Assembly (NCBI GenBank): GCA_007129495.1
Contig: SKVJ01000036.1
Span: forward strand, 1 to 43,787
DNA length: 43,787 bases
DNA from: Dehalococcoidia bacterium
GTDB taxonomy: Bacteria > Chloroflexota > Dehalococcoidia > GIF9 > AB-539-J10
Direction: 5' to 3'
The translations under genes and the position numbers were made by a program. Below are positions 32,918 to 42,413 of the stretch, in pieces; position 1 is the stretch's first letter, and every line of letters starts with the position of its first letter. Under the pieces are notes generated by a model. The model had not been told where the DNA came from, did not search any database, and was given only the letters and a program-made list of their open reading frames with translations.

Positions 32918-34192
32918 CTACGTGCCGGCTTCCCAGCTTGCCAGATACGCAATCTGAGCTTCGGTCAGGCTGTCGATCTCGATTCCCATTGCCTGCAGTT
33001 TGAGCCGACCAACCTCTTCGTCAATGACGGCTGGTACCGCGTACACCTTGGGAGTGAGCCCCTCCCCGTGGGCGTTCAGGTACTCGGCCGATAACGCCTG
33101 ATTCGCGAAGCTCATATCCATGACGCTCGCCGGATGGCCCTCGGCGGCGGCGAGGTTCACGAGTCGTCCCTGAGCGAGGAGATAGATTTTTCGGCCATCG
33201 GACATGAGGTACTCATCCACCATCGGACGTACCTCGGTCACGTTTGTGGCCATATCCCGTAGCGCTTGAAGATTGATTTCTACATCGAAATGACCGCTAT
33301 TGGCCAGGATGGCTCCATTCTTCATTACGGCGAAGTGCTGCCGGTCGATTACGTCGATGTTTCCAGTTACTGTGATGAACACATCTCCCAGCGGTGCTGC
33401 CTTATTGAGCGGCATAACCTCGTAGCCATCCATCACCGCTTCGAGAGCGACCGTCGGGTCGACCTCGGTGACAATGACCCGGCTGCCCAGGCCCTGTGCC
33501 CGCCGCGCGACACCCCGGCCGCACCAGCCGTATCCACAGATTACCACGCGGCTCCCCGCCCACAGTATGTTGGTGGCGCGGGTAATACCATCCAGAGTGC
33601 TCTGTCCCGTGCCGTACCTGTTGTCGAAGAAGTGCTTCGTCCTCGCATCGTTGACGGAAATGACCGGATATGCCAGTTTGCCGCTGCGTGCCATGTTCCG
33701 CAGGCGAATGACGCCTGTAGTCGTTTCCTCAGTGCCACCTTTGACATGGGACAGCAGTTCCCCAAACCGCTGATGCATTGTCGATACCACATCGGCTCCA
33801 TCATCCATGGTGATGTCGGGCCTGTGCTCAATTGCTGCGATGATGTGCGAGTAGTAGCGGTCGTTATCCTCAGCTTTCACAGCGTGGACTGGGATGTCGT
33901 GTGCCACCAATGCGGCAGCTACTTCATCCTGGGTGCTCAACGGATTGGACGCGCACAGCACTACGTCGGCTCCCCCGTCTTTCAGTGTGAGCATCAGGTT
34001 CGCCGTCTCGGTCGTCACATGAAGACACGCCGATACTCGTATTCCTTCGAGCGGCCGTTCCTGCCTGAACCTGTCCCTCAGCTGTAGCAGCACGGGCATG
34101 TTGAGCGCCGCCCAGTCAATGCGCCTCTGTCCTTCCGGAGCCAAAGAAAGATCCCGGATGTCGTACTGGCTCTTGTCTAAAGTTGTGGCCAT
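32918..34192 (-). CDS. ahcY: Adenosylhomocysteinase
   Basis: A 424-residue protein. The NAD-binding fold is [14 protein letters not shown] (from about 217). Conserved blocks include [48 protein letters not shown] and the C-terminal [19 protein letters not shown]. It splits S-adenosylhomocysteine into adenosine and homocysteine, relieving inhibition of methyltransferases. The length is that of the shorter bacterial/archaeal form. It overlaps the upstream kinase gene by 16 bases and has GGAGG 4 nt before the ATG. Confidence 0.97.
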   Translation of the reverse strand: MATTLDKSQYDIRDLSLAPEGQRRIDWAALNMPVLLQLRDRFRQERPLEGIRVSACLHVTTETANLMLTLKDGGADVVLCASNPLSTQDEVAAALVAHDIPVHAVKAEDNDRYYSHIIAAIEHRPDITMDDGADVVSTMHQRFGELLSHVKGGTEETTTGVIRLRNMARSGKLAYPVISVNDARTKHFFDNRYGTGQSTLDGITRATNILWAGSRVVICGYGWCGRGVARRAQGLGSRVIVTEVDPTVALEAVMDGYEVMPLNKAAPLGDVFITVTGNIDVIDRQHFAVMKNGAILANSGHFDVEINLQALRDMATNVTEVRPMVDEYLMSDGRKIYLLAQGRLVNLAAAEGHPASVMDMSFANQALSAEYLNAHGEGLTPKVYAVPAVIDEEVGRLKLQAMGIEIDSLTEAQIAYLASWEAGT

Positions 34193-35778
34193 AAATCCTC
34201 CAGAATCGCCTCCACATTCCTTGTCGTGTCGACTCTAATATGATCAGCGGACGCGAACTCGGTGACGGGATCCCTGGTCTCAATCTGTCCCTCAAGTATC
34301 TCCGGTCTCGCGTCTGAGACGGTCGCCCCGGTTCGTCTTTGTATCACCCTTTCCCGCAGTAAGTCGTAAGGCGCCGTGCATTCAATTAGCAGGGCTCTTG
34401 CATGCTGCTGTTTCGCGGTTGCAAGGGCACGTATGCGCTCGGTGGAACTGAGAAACGACGCGTCGAGAATTGCACAGTGTCCGGTGGAGAGCACCTGTTG
34501 CGCCTGCCGCAGCATCTCGCCATATGTCTGCTGCGTCCATTCGGTCGAGTAGATGCCCTGTCCGAACGACTCGTAGCTGTGCTGGTCAGCAGGCAGGCCG
34601 GCGAGTTCCTTGCGCACGACATCGGAAGATATCACCGTGCCAGCCAGCAGACTCCCCAGTTCCTCAGCTATGGCGCTCTTGCCGCTGCCCGTGAGTCCGG
34701 ACATGATGATGAGAAGGCCCTGACCGGTGGCATAGCTTATTGCCAAATGGAAGTACGTACGCGCAAGCCATAGCGCCTTGCGTTTCTCCTCCTCGGGTAT
34801 CTTCCTGTCGCTCAGCTTGAAACCCTCCACCTTGCCCCTCACCACTGATCGGTAGCACTTGTAGAACCGCATCAACTCGACAATTCTGCTGTCGCGGGAG
34901 ATATCGGCGTATGAATCAACGAACTCCTGCGACAGGTCGTGCCGCCTGAATCTATCCAGGTCCATCGCAAGGAAGGCGACTTCGGAGGCGACGTCGCCGT
35001 ACCTGAAGCGATCATTGAACTCAATGCAGTCGTAAATGCACACTTCGTCAGTCATGCAGACGTGAGCGGCGTGGAGATCTCCGTGGCAGTCTCGTATTTT
35101 GCCTTCCCTGGCTCTTCCTGCCACAAGCGTTGCATGTGTGTCGAGGAAGTTGTTGGCGTATTCGCGCAGCAGTGAGTGATTTGTACGGGTAACGATCTGG
35201 TTGATGCCGGCGAGCGTCTGTTGGAAGTTCTCCTCGGTGTTGTATCGAATCGCCGGGACACTGCCGAATGCGGCGATGTCCGGAGATGAGGCAGCGTGCG
35301 TGTGGAACGACGCGACGCGAGAGGCGATAGTGTGCATCATAGGTACGGTCGCCATTCCACCTGTGAGCAGGTAGTCCAGCATCAGCTCTTCGGGCAGGCG
35401 CCGCATTTTGACGGCGTGCTCCACAATGTTCCCGCCTTCCTCAACACGCACCCGTCCCCGGCAGCGCGTTACCGCTACGACCCCGAGATAGGCTTCGGGA
35501 CAGAGTCTGCGGTTCAGTTCCACCTCCCGCTTGCAGAAATGATGTCTGGCTTCGAACGAGGTGTAGTCGACGTAGCCAAGGTTGACCGGCTTCTTGATCT
35601 TGTAAACGAAGTCACCTGCAAAGAAAAGCAGGGACATCTGAGTCTGCCGAAAGCCGACCACCCCGGTTTCGTGCGGGTATGCCTCCGGCTGTCTCAGTGC
35701 CCCTGTCAGCTCGTCAACGTCAGTTGTCGGGGTATGGCCGGATCGTTCGTCAGGCGAAAACGAACGTTGCTCGGGCAA
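34177..35778 (-). CDS. Fused APH-like kinase and P-loop kinase
   Basis: A 533-residue two-domain protein. The N-terminal domain (about 35-340) is APH-like, with the ATP lysine region [12 protein letters not shown], catalytic [10 protein letters not shown] (232-240) and the metal aspartate IYDCIEFND (D250). The C-terminal domain has Walker A GLTGSGKS (361-368) and an ILDASFL Walker B-like strand, as in zeta/AAA_33 small-molecule kinases. This fusion is a recurrent bacterial architecture of unknown substrate. It starts at a TTG (35778) preceded by GGAGGGG, inside the end of the DUF35 gene, and overlaps ahcY. Being inside the SAM-cycle operon, it might phosphorylate a nucleoside or related metabolite, but that is inference. 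Confidence 0.8.
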   Translation of the reverse strand: MPEQRSFSPDERSGHTPTTDVDELTGALRQPEAYPHETGVVGFRQTQMSLLFFAGDFVYKIKKPVNLGYVDYTSFEARHHFCKREVELNRRLCPEAYLGVVAVTRCRGRVRVEEGGNIVEHAVKMRRLPEELMLDYLLTGGMATVPMMHTIASRVASFHTHAASSPDIAAFGSVPAIRYNTEENFQQTLAGINQIVTRTNHSLLREYANNFLDTHATLVAGRAREGKIRDCHGDLHAAHVCMTDEVCIYDCIEFNDRFRYGDVASEVAFLAMDLDRFRRHDLSQEFVDSYADISRDSRIVELMRFYKCYRSVVRGKVEGFKLSDRKIPEEEKRKALWLARTYFHLAISYATGQGLLIIMSGLTGSGKSAIAEELGSLLAGTVISSDVVRKELAGLPADQHSYESFGQGIYSTEWTQQTYGEMLRQAQQVLSTGHCAILDASFLSSTERIRALATAKQQHARALLIECTAPYDLLRERVIQRRTGATVSDARPEILEGQIETRDPVTEFASADHIRVDTTRNVEAILEDLWPQL

Positions 35779-36181
35779 ATGACCCCTCCGCCTCCTTATC
35801 TCCTACCATGTAGGTGTCCCCGGGAAGTGTCTTCGTCTTGGAGCCCAGCTGGACCTGCTTCCCGATCAGGTCCAGAGTAACCTTGTTCGGATCGATATCT
35901 GTCAGGTTTCCGAGGAGCCAGGGGCCCTCGTCCAGCTCTACCATCACCACGGTATAGGGAACCTCGGCTTCCCGTCCCTCTGCCGGAACGTAGGACACGG
36001 TGAAGGTGACTACCTTGCCGCTACCCTTGAGGTCCGCCACTTCCATATTGGTGGAGCCGCATTCCTGGCAGGCCATCTTCGGCGGGCAGGTGTAGTTGCC
36101 GCAGTCATTGCATTTCAGGCCCAGGAGCTTGCCTTTTCTGAGTGACTTGTTGTACTGCTTGAATGTCAGCTTATATTCCAT
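35750..36181 (-). CDS. DUF35 zinc-ribbon/OB-fold protein, thiolase partner
   Basis: A 143-residue protein. A rubredoxin-like zinc ribbon has C24, C27, C38 and C41 (CNDCGNY and CQECGS), followed by an OB-fold beta barrel with 'GSGKVVTFTVSYVP'. In archaea and Actinobacteria these proteins bind thiolase-like enzymes or hydratases and help channel acyl-CoA. The thiolase gene is 23 bases upstream. GAGGAG precedes the ATG. Confidence 0.9.
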   Translation of the reverse strand: MEYKLTFKQYNKSLRKGKLLGLKCNDCGNYTCPPKMACQECGSTNMEVADLKGSGKVVTFTVSYVPAEGREAEVPYTVVMVELDEGPWLLGNLTDIDPNKVTLDLIGKQVQLGSKTKTLPGDTYMVGDKEAEGSFARATFVFA

Positions 36182-36204
36182 TGCGCGTCTCCTCTATATA
36201 GAGC

Positions 36205-37380
36205 CTACCAGCCTCGTTTGAGTACCATGTTGCACAGCACTCCGTCGCCCCCAAGCGTGTCTGTCAACCCTATCCTGGCGTTTTCGACCCGGCGTCCCTG
36301 CTCGGCTTCTCCCCGCATCTGGTGTACGATATCAACCACCTGCGAGGCACCCGTAGCGCCTATTGGGTGTCCCTTCGATTTCAATCCGCCGGACATGTTG
36401 ATGGCGACTTTGCCACCGCGGTCTGCCTGTCCGGTCTCCCAAAGCTGACCTCCCTTGCCGAATTCAGCGAAACCGAGGCTCTCGGCTGCGATGATGCTCG
36501 CGATACTGAAGCAATCGTGCAGCTCGCACAGATCAACATCTTCCGGCCCTATACCTGCCATGTCATATGCCTGCTTCACCGAAACCTCGCGTGCCCGTAT
36601 CCTGGGTGCATAGTCCTTCTGCGCGCTGAGCTTGCCTGAAGAGGCCTGTCCCACACCGGCGATATATACCGGCTTGCTCGTCAGCTTCTTAGCGACATCT
36701 TCCGATGCGAGGATCATCGCTGCCGCTCCATCCGAGAACGGGCAGCAATCGTACAGTTGAAGCGGGGTGCAGACCATGAAGCTGTTCAACACCTCTTCGG
36801 CGGTGATCTCCTTCTGAAACTGGGCGTACTTGTTATGCACACCGTACTTGTGCGCCTGGACGGTCACCATCGCCATCTGTTCCTTCAACTTCTGCAGCGG
36901 CACTCCATACTTCGAGGTATACAGGTGCGCGAGCATCGCGAATAACCCGGGGAACGTCAGTCCTGCCGGGTATTCGTAGTGAGAGTCGTGCGCCATTGCG
37001 AACGTACGTGTTGCCAGAGGTGTGCCCATCTTGGCTGATGTCTCAACGCCGCCAACAAGAACGATGTCATAGAACCCTGATGCCACCCACATAAATGCAT
37101 CGCGAATCGCCAGGCTTGAGGAGGCACACGCGCCCTCGTATCGAGTCGCGGGTACGTTAGTGGCGCCGAGGTCGTCGGCGATGTAGGACTGGATCATTAT
37201 CTGACCCTCAGAGAAATCGCCCAGAACATTACCCACGTAGATCGCTTGTATATCCCTGGCCGTGAGCCCGGATTCAACGATAGCATCCATTGCGGCCTCA
37301 TTAAATAACTCAACGGACGACTTCTCGGCAGCAAAGGTGAATGGCGTGTGTCCTACGCCGGCTATAGCTACTTTCCTCAT
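36205..37380 (-). CDS. Thiolase-family (SCP-x/acetyl-CoA acetyltransferase-like) enzyme
   Basis: A 391-residue thiolase-fold protein. The nucleophile is Cys85 in YEGACASSS, with His288 in CELHDCFS and His338 in SKGHPIGATGASQ. The HDCF form, instead of the NEAF of classical thiolases, marks the SCP2/archaeal branch, which cooperates with DUF35 proteins; such a protein is encoded next. The reaction would be acyl-CoA condensation or thiolysis. It is first in an operon that continues through ahcY, metK and the mutase. A perfect TATAAT with an extended TG lies upstream, plus AAGGAGG before the ATG. Confidence 0.92.
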   Translation of the reverse strand: MRKVAIAGVGHTPFTFAAEKSSVELFNEAAMDAIVESGLTARDIQAIYVGNVLGDFSEGQIMIQSYIADDLGATNVPATRYEGACASSSLAIRDAFMWVASGFYDIVLVGGVETSAKMGTPLATRTFAMAHDSHYEYPAGLTFPGLFAMLAHLYTSKYGVPLQKLKEQMAMVTVQAHKYGVHNKYAQFQKEITAEEVLNSFMVCTPLQLYDCCPFSDGAAAMILASEDVAKKLTSKPVYIAGVGQASSGKLSAQKDYAPRIRAREVSVKQAYDMAGIGPEDVDLCELHDCFSIASIIAAESLGFAEFGKGGQLWETGQADRGGKVAINMSGGLKSKGHPIGATGASQVVDIVHQMRGEAEQGRRVENARIGLTDTLGGDGVLCNMVLKRGW

Positions 37381-37415
37381 ACGTTCGAACCTCCTTGTGC
37401 GGTCGGTCAGACGGA

Positions 37416-37439
37416 ATTATACCAGCCGTGTGCCGGCTG
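37416..37439 (-). promoter_or_regulatory. Extended -10 promoter and dyad of the thiolase/SAM-cycle operon
   Basis: On the minus strand TGGTATAAT gives a perfect -10 (complement of 37416-37421) with an extended TG. An inverted repeat CAGCCG-N5-CGGCTG (37423-37439) fills the spacer and could be an operator. The leader would be about 28 nt with AAGGAGG. Confidence 0.65.
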
Positions 37440-37469
37440 CCATAACAACAGGTGGTGTGGCGTAGCCGC

Positions 37470-38612
37470 TCACTTCACGCCGAGCACCTGGCGGGCAATG
37501 GCCCACCGCTGCATCTCAGACGTGCCTTCATATATCTCTGTAACCCGTTGGTCGCGTGCATAGCGTTCTACTGGAGCATCGCGTGTATAGCCTATCCCCC
37601 CGAATACCTGTACGGCACGGTGACAGATGCGGCCGGCCGCTTCGCTGGCATAGAGCTTGGCCATCGCGGATTCTTTTATGGCCAGATCGCCATGATCAAT
37701 GAGCCAGGCAGCACGATACGTGAGCAGCCGCGCTATCTCAAGCTCGGTGGCTGAATCTGCAATCATCCACTGGATAGCCTGGTGCTGTCCCAGCAACTTG
37801 CCGAATGCCGCACGTTCCTTTGCGTAGCGAACCATCTCATCGTATGCTGCCTGTGCAATGCCCAGTGCCTGTGCTGCCACGCTAACCCGACTCTTATCAA
37901 TCGACTCAAGCGCGATGATAAGCCCTTGCCCTTCCTCACCGATGAGCGCATCCTTCGGCACTGTGCACTCGTCGAACACGAGTTCCGTCGTGGATGTGCA
38001 GTGTTGACCTGTCTTGCGTTCTCTCTTTCCCAGTGATACTCCGGGCGTTTGTTTTTCCAATGCGAATGCGCTCACACCCTTGTGACCGAGTTCCGGGTTC
38101 AGGGTTGCGAAAACCACCCCGAAAGCGGATTCCTCTCCGTTGCTGATGAATGTCTTGGTTCCGCTGAGGACGAATTCCTGATCCGTACTCCGGTACCTTG
38201 TCTGCATTGGAGCGATGTCGCTGCCGCCCTCGGGCTCGGTCAGCGCGAAGAATGCCACCTCGCCCTGGGCGCAGCGGGGGACGTAGGTCCGTTTCTGTGC
38301 CTCGGTGCCATGAATACAGATGCCATCCATGGCTATACCACAGCTTACAAGGTACGCCAGTGACAACCCTCCCGAGCCACGGGCCAGCTCTTCAGTGGCG
38401 ATGCACAGGAGGGTCTTGCCTCCCCCGCCGCCGCCATACTGTTCCGGAAGCGCCAGACTGCAGAGTCCGAGGCCCGCGAGCTGGTTCCAGGTGTCCCACG
38501 GAAAAAGCTCCTCGTCCTCCCACTGTGCCGCCTTCGGTATGACCTCGGAGTCGACAAACTCCCTCACAGCCGCACGAAACATCTTCTGTTGTTCATCGTG
38601 TTCGAAGTCCAT
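37470..38612 (-). CDS. Acyl-CoA dehydrogenase
   Basis: A 380-residue flavoprotein of standard length. 'FFALTEPEGGSDIAPMQT' is the FAD/substrate signature. Glu362 in EIYEGTSEMQR is the catalytic base, in the position of short-chain enzymes. 'QVFGGIGYTRDAPVERYARD' binds FAD. A KTGQHCTSTTEL segment stands where most members have KMG-x-x-x-S-x-T, a small deviation. It desaturates an acyl-CoA. It ends 89 bases before the thiolase gene and follows the archaemetzincin gene by 13 bases. GAGGAGG precedes the ATG. Confidence 0.95.
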   Translation of the reverse strand: MDFEHDEQQKMFRAAVREFVDSEVIPKAAQWEDEELFPWDTWNQLAGLGLCSLALPEQYGGGGGGKTLLCIATEELARGSGGLSLAYLVSCGIAMDGICIHGTEAQKRTYVPRCAQGEVAFFALTEPEGGSDIAPMQTRYRSTDQEFVLSGTKTFISNGEESAFGVVFATLNPELGHKGVSAFALEKQTPGVSLGKRERKTGQHCTSTTELVFDECTVPKDALIGEEGQGLIIALESIDKSRVSVAAQALGIAQAAYDEMVRYAKERAAFGKLLGQHQAIQWMIADSATELEIARLLTYRAAWLIDHGDLAIKESAMAKLYASEAAGRICHRAVQVFGGIGYTRDAPVERYARDQRVTEIYEGTSEMQRWAIARQVLGVK

Positions 38613-38625
38613 GGATCATTCCTCC

Positions 38626-39162
38626 TCACCCGTCCGTGGGACGCTCAGGCATTCTGGAGAGTTCTTTCAGGCATCGGGCGCAGTAGGAGCATGGCTTGAT
38701 ATCCGTATCCTGGAGCGTCTGCGAATATCGCATGACGCAGCCCTCCTGACCGCAGTGGGGCAATAGCATCAGGTGACCGGCCTCATGGAGTATCTCTTTG
38801 GTTGCGCGTTCCACTTGGACCTGTTGCTCTGCGGCCCGTCCGTTGGTTCCATGCATCAGCCTGTGTAGTGAGATAATGGCGGTGTGCTGCTCCGGCGCTG
38901 CATAGCCGAAGACGTAGTCGAAACCGGGGGCTGCGAGGTCGAAGCCTGTCACACCGATGATAAGCTCGTTGTGCTGATATTCTCTGTCCAGAAGGCGGAA
39001 CATTTGCCGGACCTGCAGCGCATCGCCACCTTCGGGCGGCGTAGGGTCCTCATGAATAGGGGCGACGACAAACATCCAGGGGAGGACATTCCTGAGGCGC
39101 CGGACTATCGCCTGGGGTAGCCCATCTGCGACGCTCGCGAACGGAACAATCGTCATCCGCAT
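38626..39162 (-). CDS. Archaemetzincin-like zinc metalloprotease
   Basis: A 178-residue protein with HEAGHLMLLPHC (H126, E127, H130, H136) and a following Cys set: C137, C142 in GCVMRYS, then C158, C161 and C164 in CSYCARC. This is the archaemetzincin pattern with a structural zinc site. The Gly normally found in HExxHxxGxxH is Leu133 here, so the turn differs. Biological substrates of the family are largely unknown. It lies between MTA phosphorylase and acyl-CoA dehydrogenase genes on one strand. Confidence 0.88.
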   Translation of the reverse strand: MRMTIVPFASVADGLPQAIVRRLRNVLPWMFVVAPIHEDPTPPEGGDALQVRQMFRLLDREYQHNELIIGVTGFDLAAPGFDYVFGYAAPEQHTAIISLHRLMHGTNGRAAEQQVQVERATKEILHEAGHLMLLPHCGQEGCVMRYSQTLQDTDIKPCSYCARCLKELSRMPERPTDG

Positions 39163-39265
39163 ATGGTGATTCTCCCGCTATGTTGCGGATACCGGTATTG
39201 TTTGAGCACTTGCCTTCGGGCTGTCGTGCGCACTATCCCTCCCTGCGGCCTGATCATGGCCGTCA

Positions 39266-40138
39266 TCATGTCGCATCGAGCAGATAGCGACCCGTGATTG
39301 CCGAAAGCTTCTCCTTCGTCTTGTCCGGCACAAGGTCAACCCTGGTCACAATTGCACCGCTCAGCGCCGACCCGCAGGAACAAGAGCGGTCCGCAGGCAG
39401 ATCCCGGAGTATGCCTCGTACGATCGCACGGGCGGTTTCTGCGCCCATCAACAGGCAGGCCAGTATCATTTCCGTGGTGACCGACTCATGGGTGGGATGC
39501 CAGCAATCGTAGTCGGTTACGAATGCCACCGAGACATAACACATCTCCGCTTCTCTGGCTAACTTCGCCTCCGGCAGGGCTGTCATGCCGACGATATTGG
39601 CTCCAATGGACCGGAACATCATCGATTCGGCCAGTGTGGAGAATTGAGGGCCCTCAATGACCACGTGGGTGCCGCGCTCGTGTATCTGCGCGCCAGTCGA
39701 GCCGCCGGCGGCGCAGGTGGCATTTCGCATCTCCGGGCAGAATGGTTGTGCGAATCCCACGTGTGCCACGATGCCTTCGCCAAAAAACGTGCTGGCTCGA
39801 CGTCTCGTGCAGTCGATAAGCTGGTCCGGAACAACGATATCCATAGGGGCCATTTCTTGGCACAGGCTGCCGACTGCGTTGACGGACACGATGCGCTTGA
39901 CCCCCAATAGCTTGAGCGCGTAGATATTCGCGCGGTAGGGCACGTCGGTGGGCAGGATGCGGTGCCCTCGCCCGTGGCGCGGAAGGAATGCCACCCTTTT
40001 TTTGTCCAGCGTTCCAAGCACGATGGTATCGCTGGGGGGGCCGAAAGGCGTGTCAATCTCTCGCTCTTCAACGTCGGTAAGGCCTTCCATCTGGTAGAGG
40101 CCACTGCCTCCGATAATGCCTATCTCTGCGGTTTTCAT
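39266..40138 (-). CDS. mtnP: S-methyl-5'-thioadenosine phosphorylase-like enzyme
   Basis: A 290-residue purine nucleoside phosphorylase-family protein. The N-terminal phosphate loop is IGIIGGSGLYQMEG, then PRHGRGHRILP, VIEGPQFSTLAES and MTALPEAKLAREAEM, all MTAP signatures, and TDYDCWH with the base-binding Asp. It phosphorolyses MTA, the by-product of polyamine and other SAM-using reactions, and so belongs functionally with metK and ahcY nearby. The 5'-deoxyadenosine made by radical SAM enzymes is another possible substrate. GGAG precedes ATG 40138; the longer frame is unsupported. Confidence 0.92.
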   Translation of the reverse strand: MKTAEIGIIGGSGLYQMEGLTDVEEREIDTPFGPPSDTIVLGTLDKKRVAFLPRHGRGHRILPTDVPYRANIYALKLLGVKRIVSVNAVGSLCQEMAPMDIVVPDQLIDCTRRRASTFFGEGIVAHVGFAQPFCPEMRNATCAAGGSTGAQIHERGTHVVIEGPQFSTLAESMMFRSIGANIVGMTALPEAKLAREAEMCYVSVAFVTDYDCWHPTHESVTTEMILACLLMGAETARAIVRGILRDLPADRSCSCGSALSGAIVTRVDLVPDKTKEKLSAITGRYLLDAT

Positions 40139-40303
40139 AGTTCGTTTCTCCAGGCAGATTCTAACGGTACCTGATGCAAAACGCCACACGGCGTTCGGGG
40201 TGCGGTCCGGACTGGCAGCCTGCGTGCGAACAGCGGTGGATTGCCGGTAGCCGCCTTTGTGCGTGGCGGACGACTCGACGGGGCTTCCCGGCCGTCCGGT
40301 CCG

Positions 40304-40903
40304 TTACAGTGCGTCCGGATCCAATCCCATGGCCTTGAGGGTTTCGATATCGCCGGGCCCGCGCCGGCTTCTAAGGTATTGTGCGAGAGCCAGTCTCTCG
40401 TCTGAGGTCTTGTTCCAGGCGAGGTCGCTCTTCGCGGTTATTGAGTCTGGACGTATACCGATGACCGAGCATGCCTTGTAGGCAGGCATATCCTCGGTCA
40501 CCGGTGCAAGGTGGACGCCGGGCTCATGCTTCGCCACCAGCGCGTTCAGCACGGCCGTTTTGAGGGAACCATCCGGAACCATCGACGCTTCTCCACGAAT
40601 GATGACACAGTGAAAGAACTGATGCAGCTTGCAGGGGCGTCGCTCCGGATCGAAGCCTGCGTCAACATACGCAAGGGGGATGTCGACCTCGAAGCATACC
40701 CGTGGGTCTTTCGCAATATTGTCGAGCTTCTCCCCGGCGGGAGCACTGTGGAAGTAAATAGCGCCCTGGTAGTAGACGAAGTTCACCGGAGTGACATAAG
40801 GATAGCCGTCCAGGCCTGTGGTAGCCAGGCGACCTATGGTCGCAGTGTTCAGGATGCGATCGATCTCATGCTGATCCGTTACTTCGCTGTGGTGTCTTCG
40901 CAT
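40304..40903 (-). CDS. Pyridoxamine 5'-phosphate oxidase-like FMN-binding protein
   Basis: A 199-residue split-barrel protein. The start 'ILNTATIGRLATTGLDGYPYVTPVNFVYYQGAIYFHSAPAGEKLDNIAKDPRVCFEV' matches the NimA/PNPOx-like group that binds FMN or haem. A C-terminal helical part (about 150-199) is typical of the larger members. Its role is probably reduction of a small compound or cofactor; the substrate is unknown. ATG 40903 is used instead of a TTG two codons earlier. A promoter TTGAGA-17-TACAGT is seen about 115 bases upstream. Confidence 0.8.
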   Translation of the reverse strand: MRRHHSEVTDQHEIDRILNTATIGRLATTGLDGYPYVTPVNFVYYQGAIYFHSAPAGEKLDNIAKDPRVCFEVDIPLAYVDAGFDPERRPCKLHQFFHCVIIRGEASMVPDGSLKTAVLNALVAKHEPGVHLAPVTEDMPAYKACSVIGIRPDSITAKSDLAWNKTSDERLALAQYLRSRRGPGDIETLKAMGLDPDAL

Positions 40904-41213
40904 GCCCAAGCGTGTCCTTCTCCTGTCCGGCCCGCAGAACTTCCGCTATCGGAGGGAAGCAGTCATTGCTCAACTCGCCCGGACGGGCAGGTGCACTCCG
41001 AAAACCGGTCTGGATCGACTGTATCACGGTTCATTCGTGTTCTCAAGGGGCGCATTCACTGACCCGGGATGTTGCCGGAGCTGCATGGTTCATTCACCTG
41101 GATATGCTGAGAACCAGCGTCACAGAAGCTATGGGATTACCGGGACGGGGTCTGCAGCATGGTATGGCAGTGAGTGCGCTGCATACCGGTCCGGTACAGA
41201 ATCCGGGCAGGCG
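40904..41213. other. Gene-free stretch with a promoter and overlapping inverted repeats
   Basis: No gene is supported. On the minus strand TTGAGA (complement of 41041-41046), a 17-bp spacer and TACAGT (complement of 41018-41023) could drive the FMN-protein gene, with a leader of about 107 nt. Next to the end of the PMT gene lie an imperfect hairpin (41161-41187) and a perfect dyad TACCGG-T-CCGGTA (41184-41196); they overlap and may form alternative 3'-end structures. Confidence 0.45.
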
Positions 41214-42413
41214 CTAAGGTCTTGGAAGAATCTGGTCCGGGGTTACAGAGAGTGAGAACACTGGAGTGATGATAACAAAGATTGCCAGATGGAGAACCAG
41301 ATAGCAGATGGTTCCTATTATCACGAGCCGGAACCTGCGCGAGCCATTAGCCTTCCGTGCACCGATTAGTCGGAAGATCGCCCAACCCAGTCCCAGACAT
41401 ACCGCCCCGATGGTAGGGTAGAAGTAATAGACGAAGGTCATTCTATCGGTGATGATGCTGAGGGGAATCCAGATCAGATAGGTACAGGCGAACCAGGCTA
41501 CGGCGAAGAGCCCGATCGCATTGCCCTTCCTGGCCTCGTAACTCATATACGCCATCGTGGGTATAATCAGCACCGACACGGTGTAGCTTATGGTGGCAAT
41601 GTAAGGCGGCTCCCACCAATAGGGAATCATCTCAGTAACCAGCAGCCACTCCCAGGGGCGGCTGGCAGAGGGATGGACTACGTCCGAGAAGGTGACTCCG
41701 GAGCTTGCAGTCAGCATCCCTATGCTGCGGCCCAGTGGATTCACTATCTGCCCGGTGAGCACGTAGTCCAGCACCGGGAGCATGGCGAGGAACAGCAGGG
41801 GTGCGAGCATCATAGAGAAGCTGAACCGAATCGACCGGTCGCGCTTCGCCATCAGCCAGTGAGCTACGATTACCAGTAACCCCATGGCGCCCGTGAGCTT
41901 GGCCAGAGTGCTGAGGCATATCGCTGTACCACTCAGGGCGTAGCTGCCTCTCAGGTACAACCAGAAGGCGGCCAGCATGAACGTGACACTGAAGACGTCC
42001 AGCATAGCAATACTCGACTGGACAAAAGCCAGTACTTCGAAGGTGTACAGGAACGTGGCCGGCAGCGCGGCCCACTGGCCCATGCCCAGCCTGCCGCATA
42101 TCAGATAGAAGAAGATAATGCCGAATCCGCCGAAGACCACCGGGAAGAAACGCCAGCCGATAGCATTGTCACCGAACAGGATGATGCCGCCTGCTATCAT
42201 GGCCTGCCCCAGCGGTGGATGCTCCCGGCGTATTTCTCCATGCCCTTCGACTATGGCCTGCGCATCCGGGATGTAATGTTGCTCATCGAACATAGGCTCT
42301 GGAGGAGTCCCGATAATACCGAAATGCATAGCGAAGCTGGCCAGCACCAGGAGGGTCAGACCCAGGTATTCCCATCGGGCAAACCGGTACAGGAGTTGCC
42401 TTGTTACTTCCAT
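41214..42413 (-). CDS. PMT-family (dolichyl-phosphate-mannose-protein mannosyltransferase-like) membrane glycosyltransferase
   Basis: A 399-residue GT-C membrane protein. After the first helix comes an extracytoplasmic acidic motif PMFDEQHYIPDA with the catalytic Asp-Glu pair (near 43-44 from this start). Then EHPPLGQAMIAGG follows, the typical PMT loop. About ten hydrophobic spans follow. Family members move mannose from a polyprenyl phosphate to protein Ser/Thr. It lacks the long MIR-type extension of eukaryotic PMTs. The upstream overlapping gene encodes a Dpm1-like enzyme that would make the lipid donor, so the pair fits protein O-glycosylation at the membrane. The ATG at 42413 is preferred to a GTG two codons upstream. 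Confidence 0.85.
   Translation of the reverse strand: MEVTRQLLYRFARWEYLGLTLLVLASFAMHFGIIGTPPEPMFDEQHYIPDAQAIVEGHGEIRREHPPLGQAMIAGGIILFGDNAIGWRFFPVVFGGFGIIFFYLICGRLGMGQWAALPATFLYTFEVLAFVQSSIAMLDVFSVTFMLAAFWLYLRGSYALSGTAICLSTLAKLTGAMGLLVIVAHWLMAKRDRSIRFSFSMMLAPLLFLAMLPVLDYVLTGQIVNPLGRSIGMLTASSGVTFSDVVHPSASRPWEWLLVTEMIPYWWEPPYIATISYTVSVLIIPTMAYMSYEARKGNAIGLFAVAWFACTYLIWIPLSIITDRMTFVYYFYPTIGAVCLGLGWAIFRLIGARKANGSRRFRLVIIGTICYLVLHLAIFVIITPVFSLSVTPDQILPRP

Noticed and set aside
40902-41255. 117-codon plus-strand ORF between the FMN-protein and PMT genes
   Set aside because: It overlaps the starts and ends of both neighbours, has no ribosome site and a composition unlike a protein.
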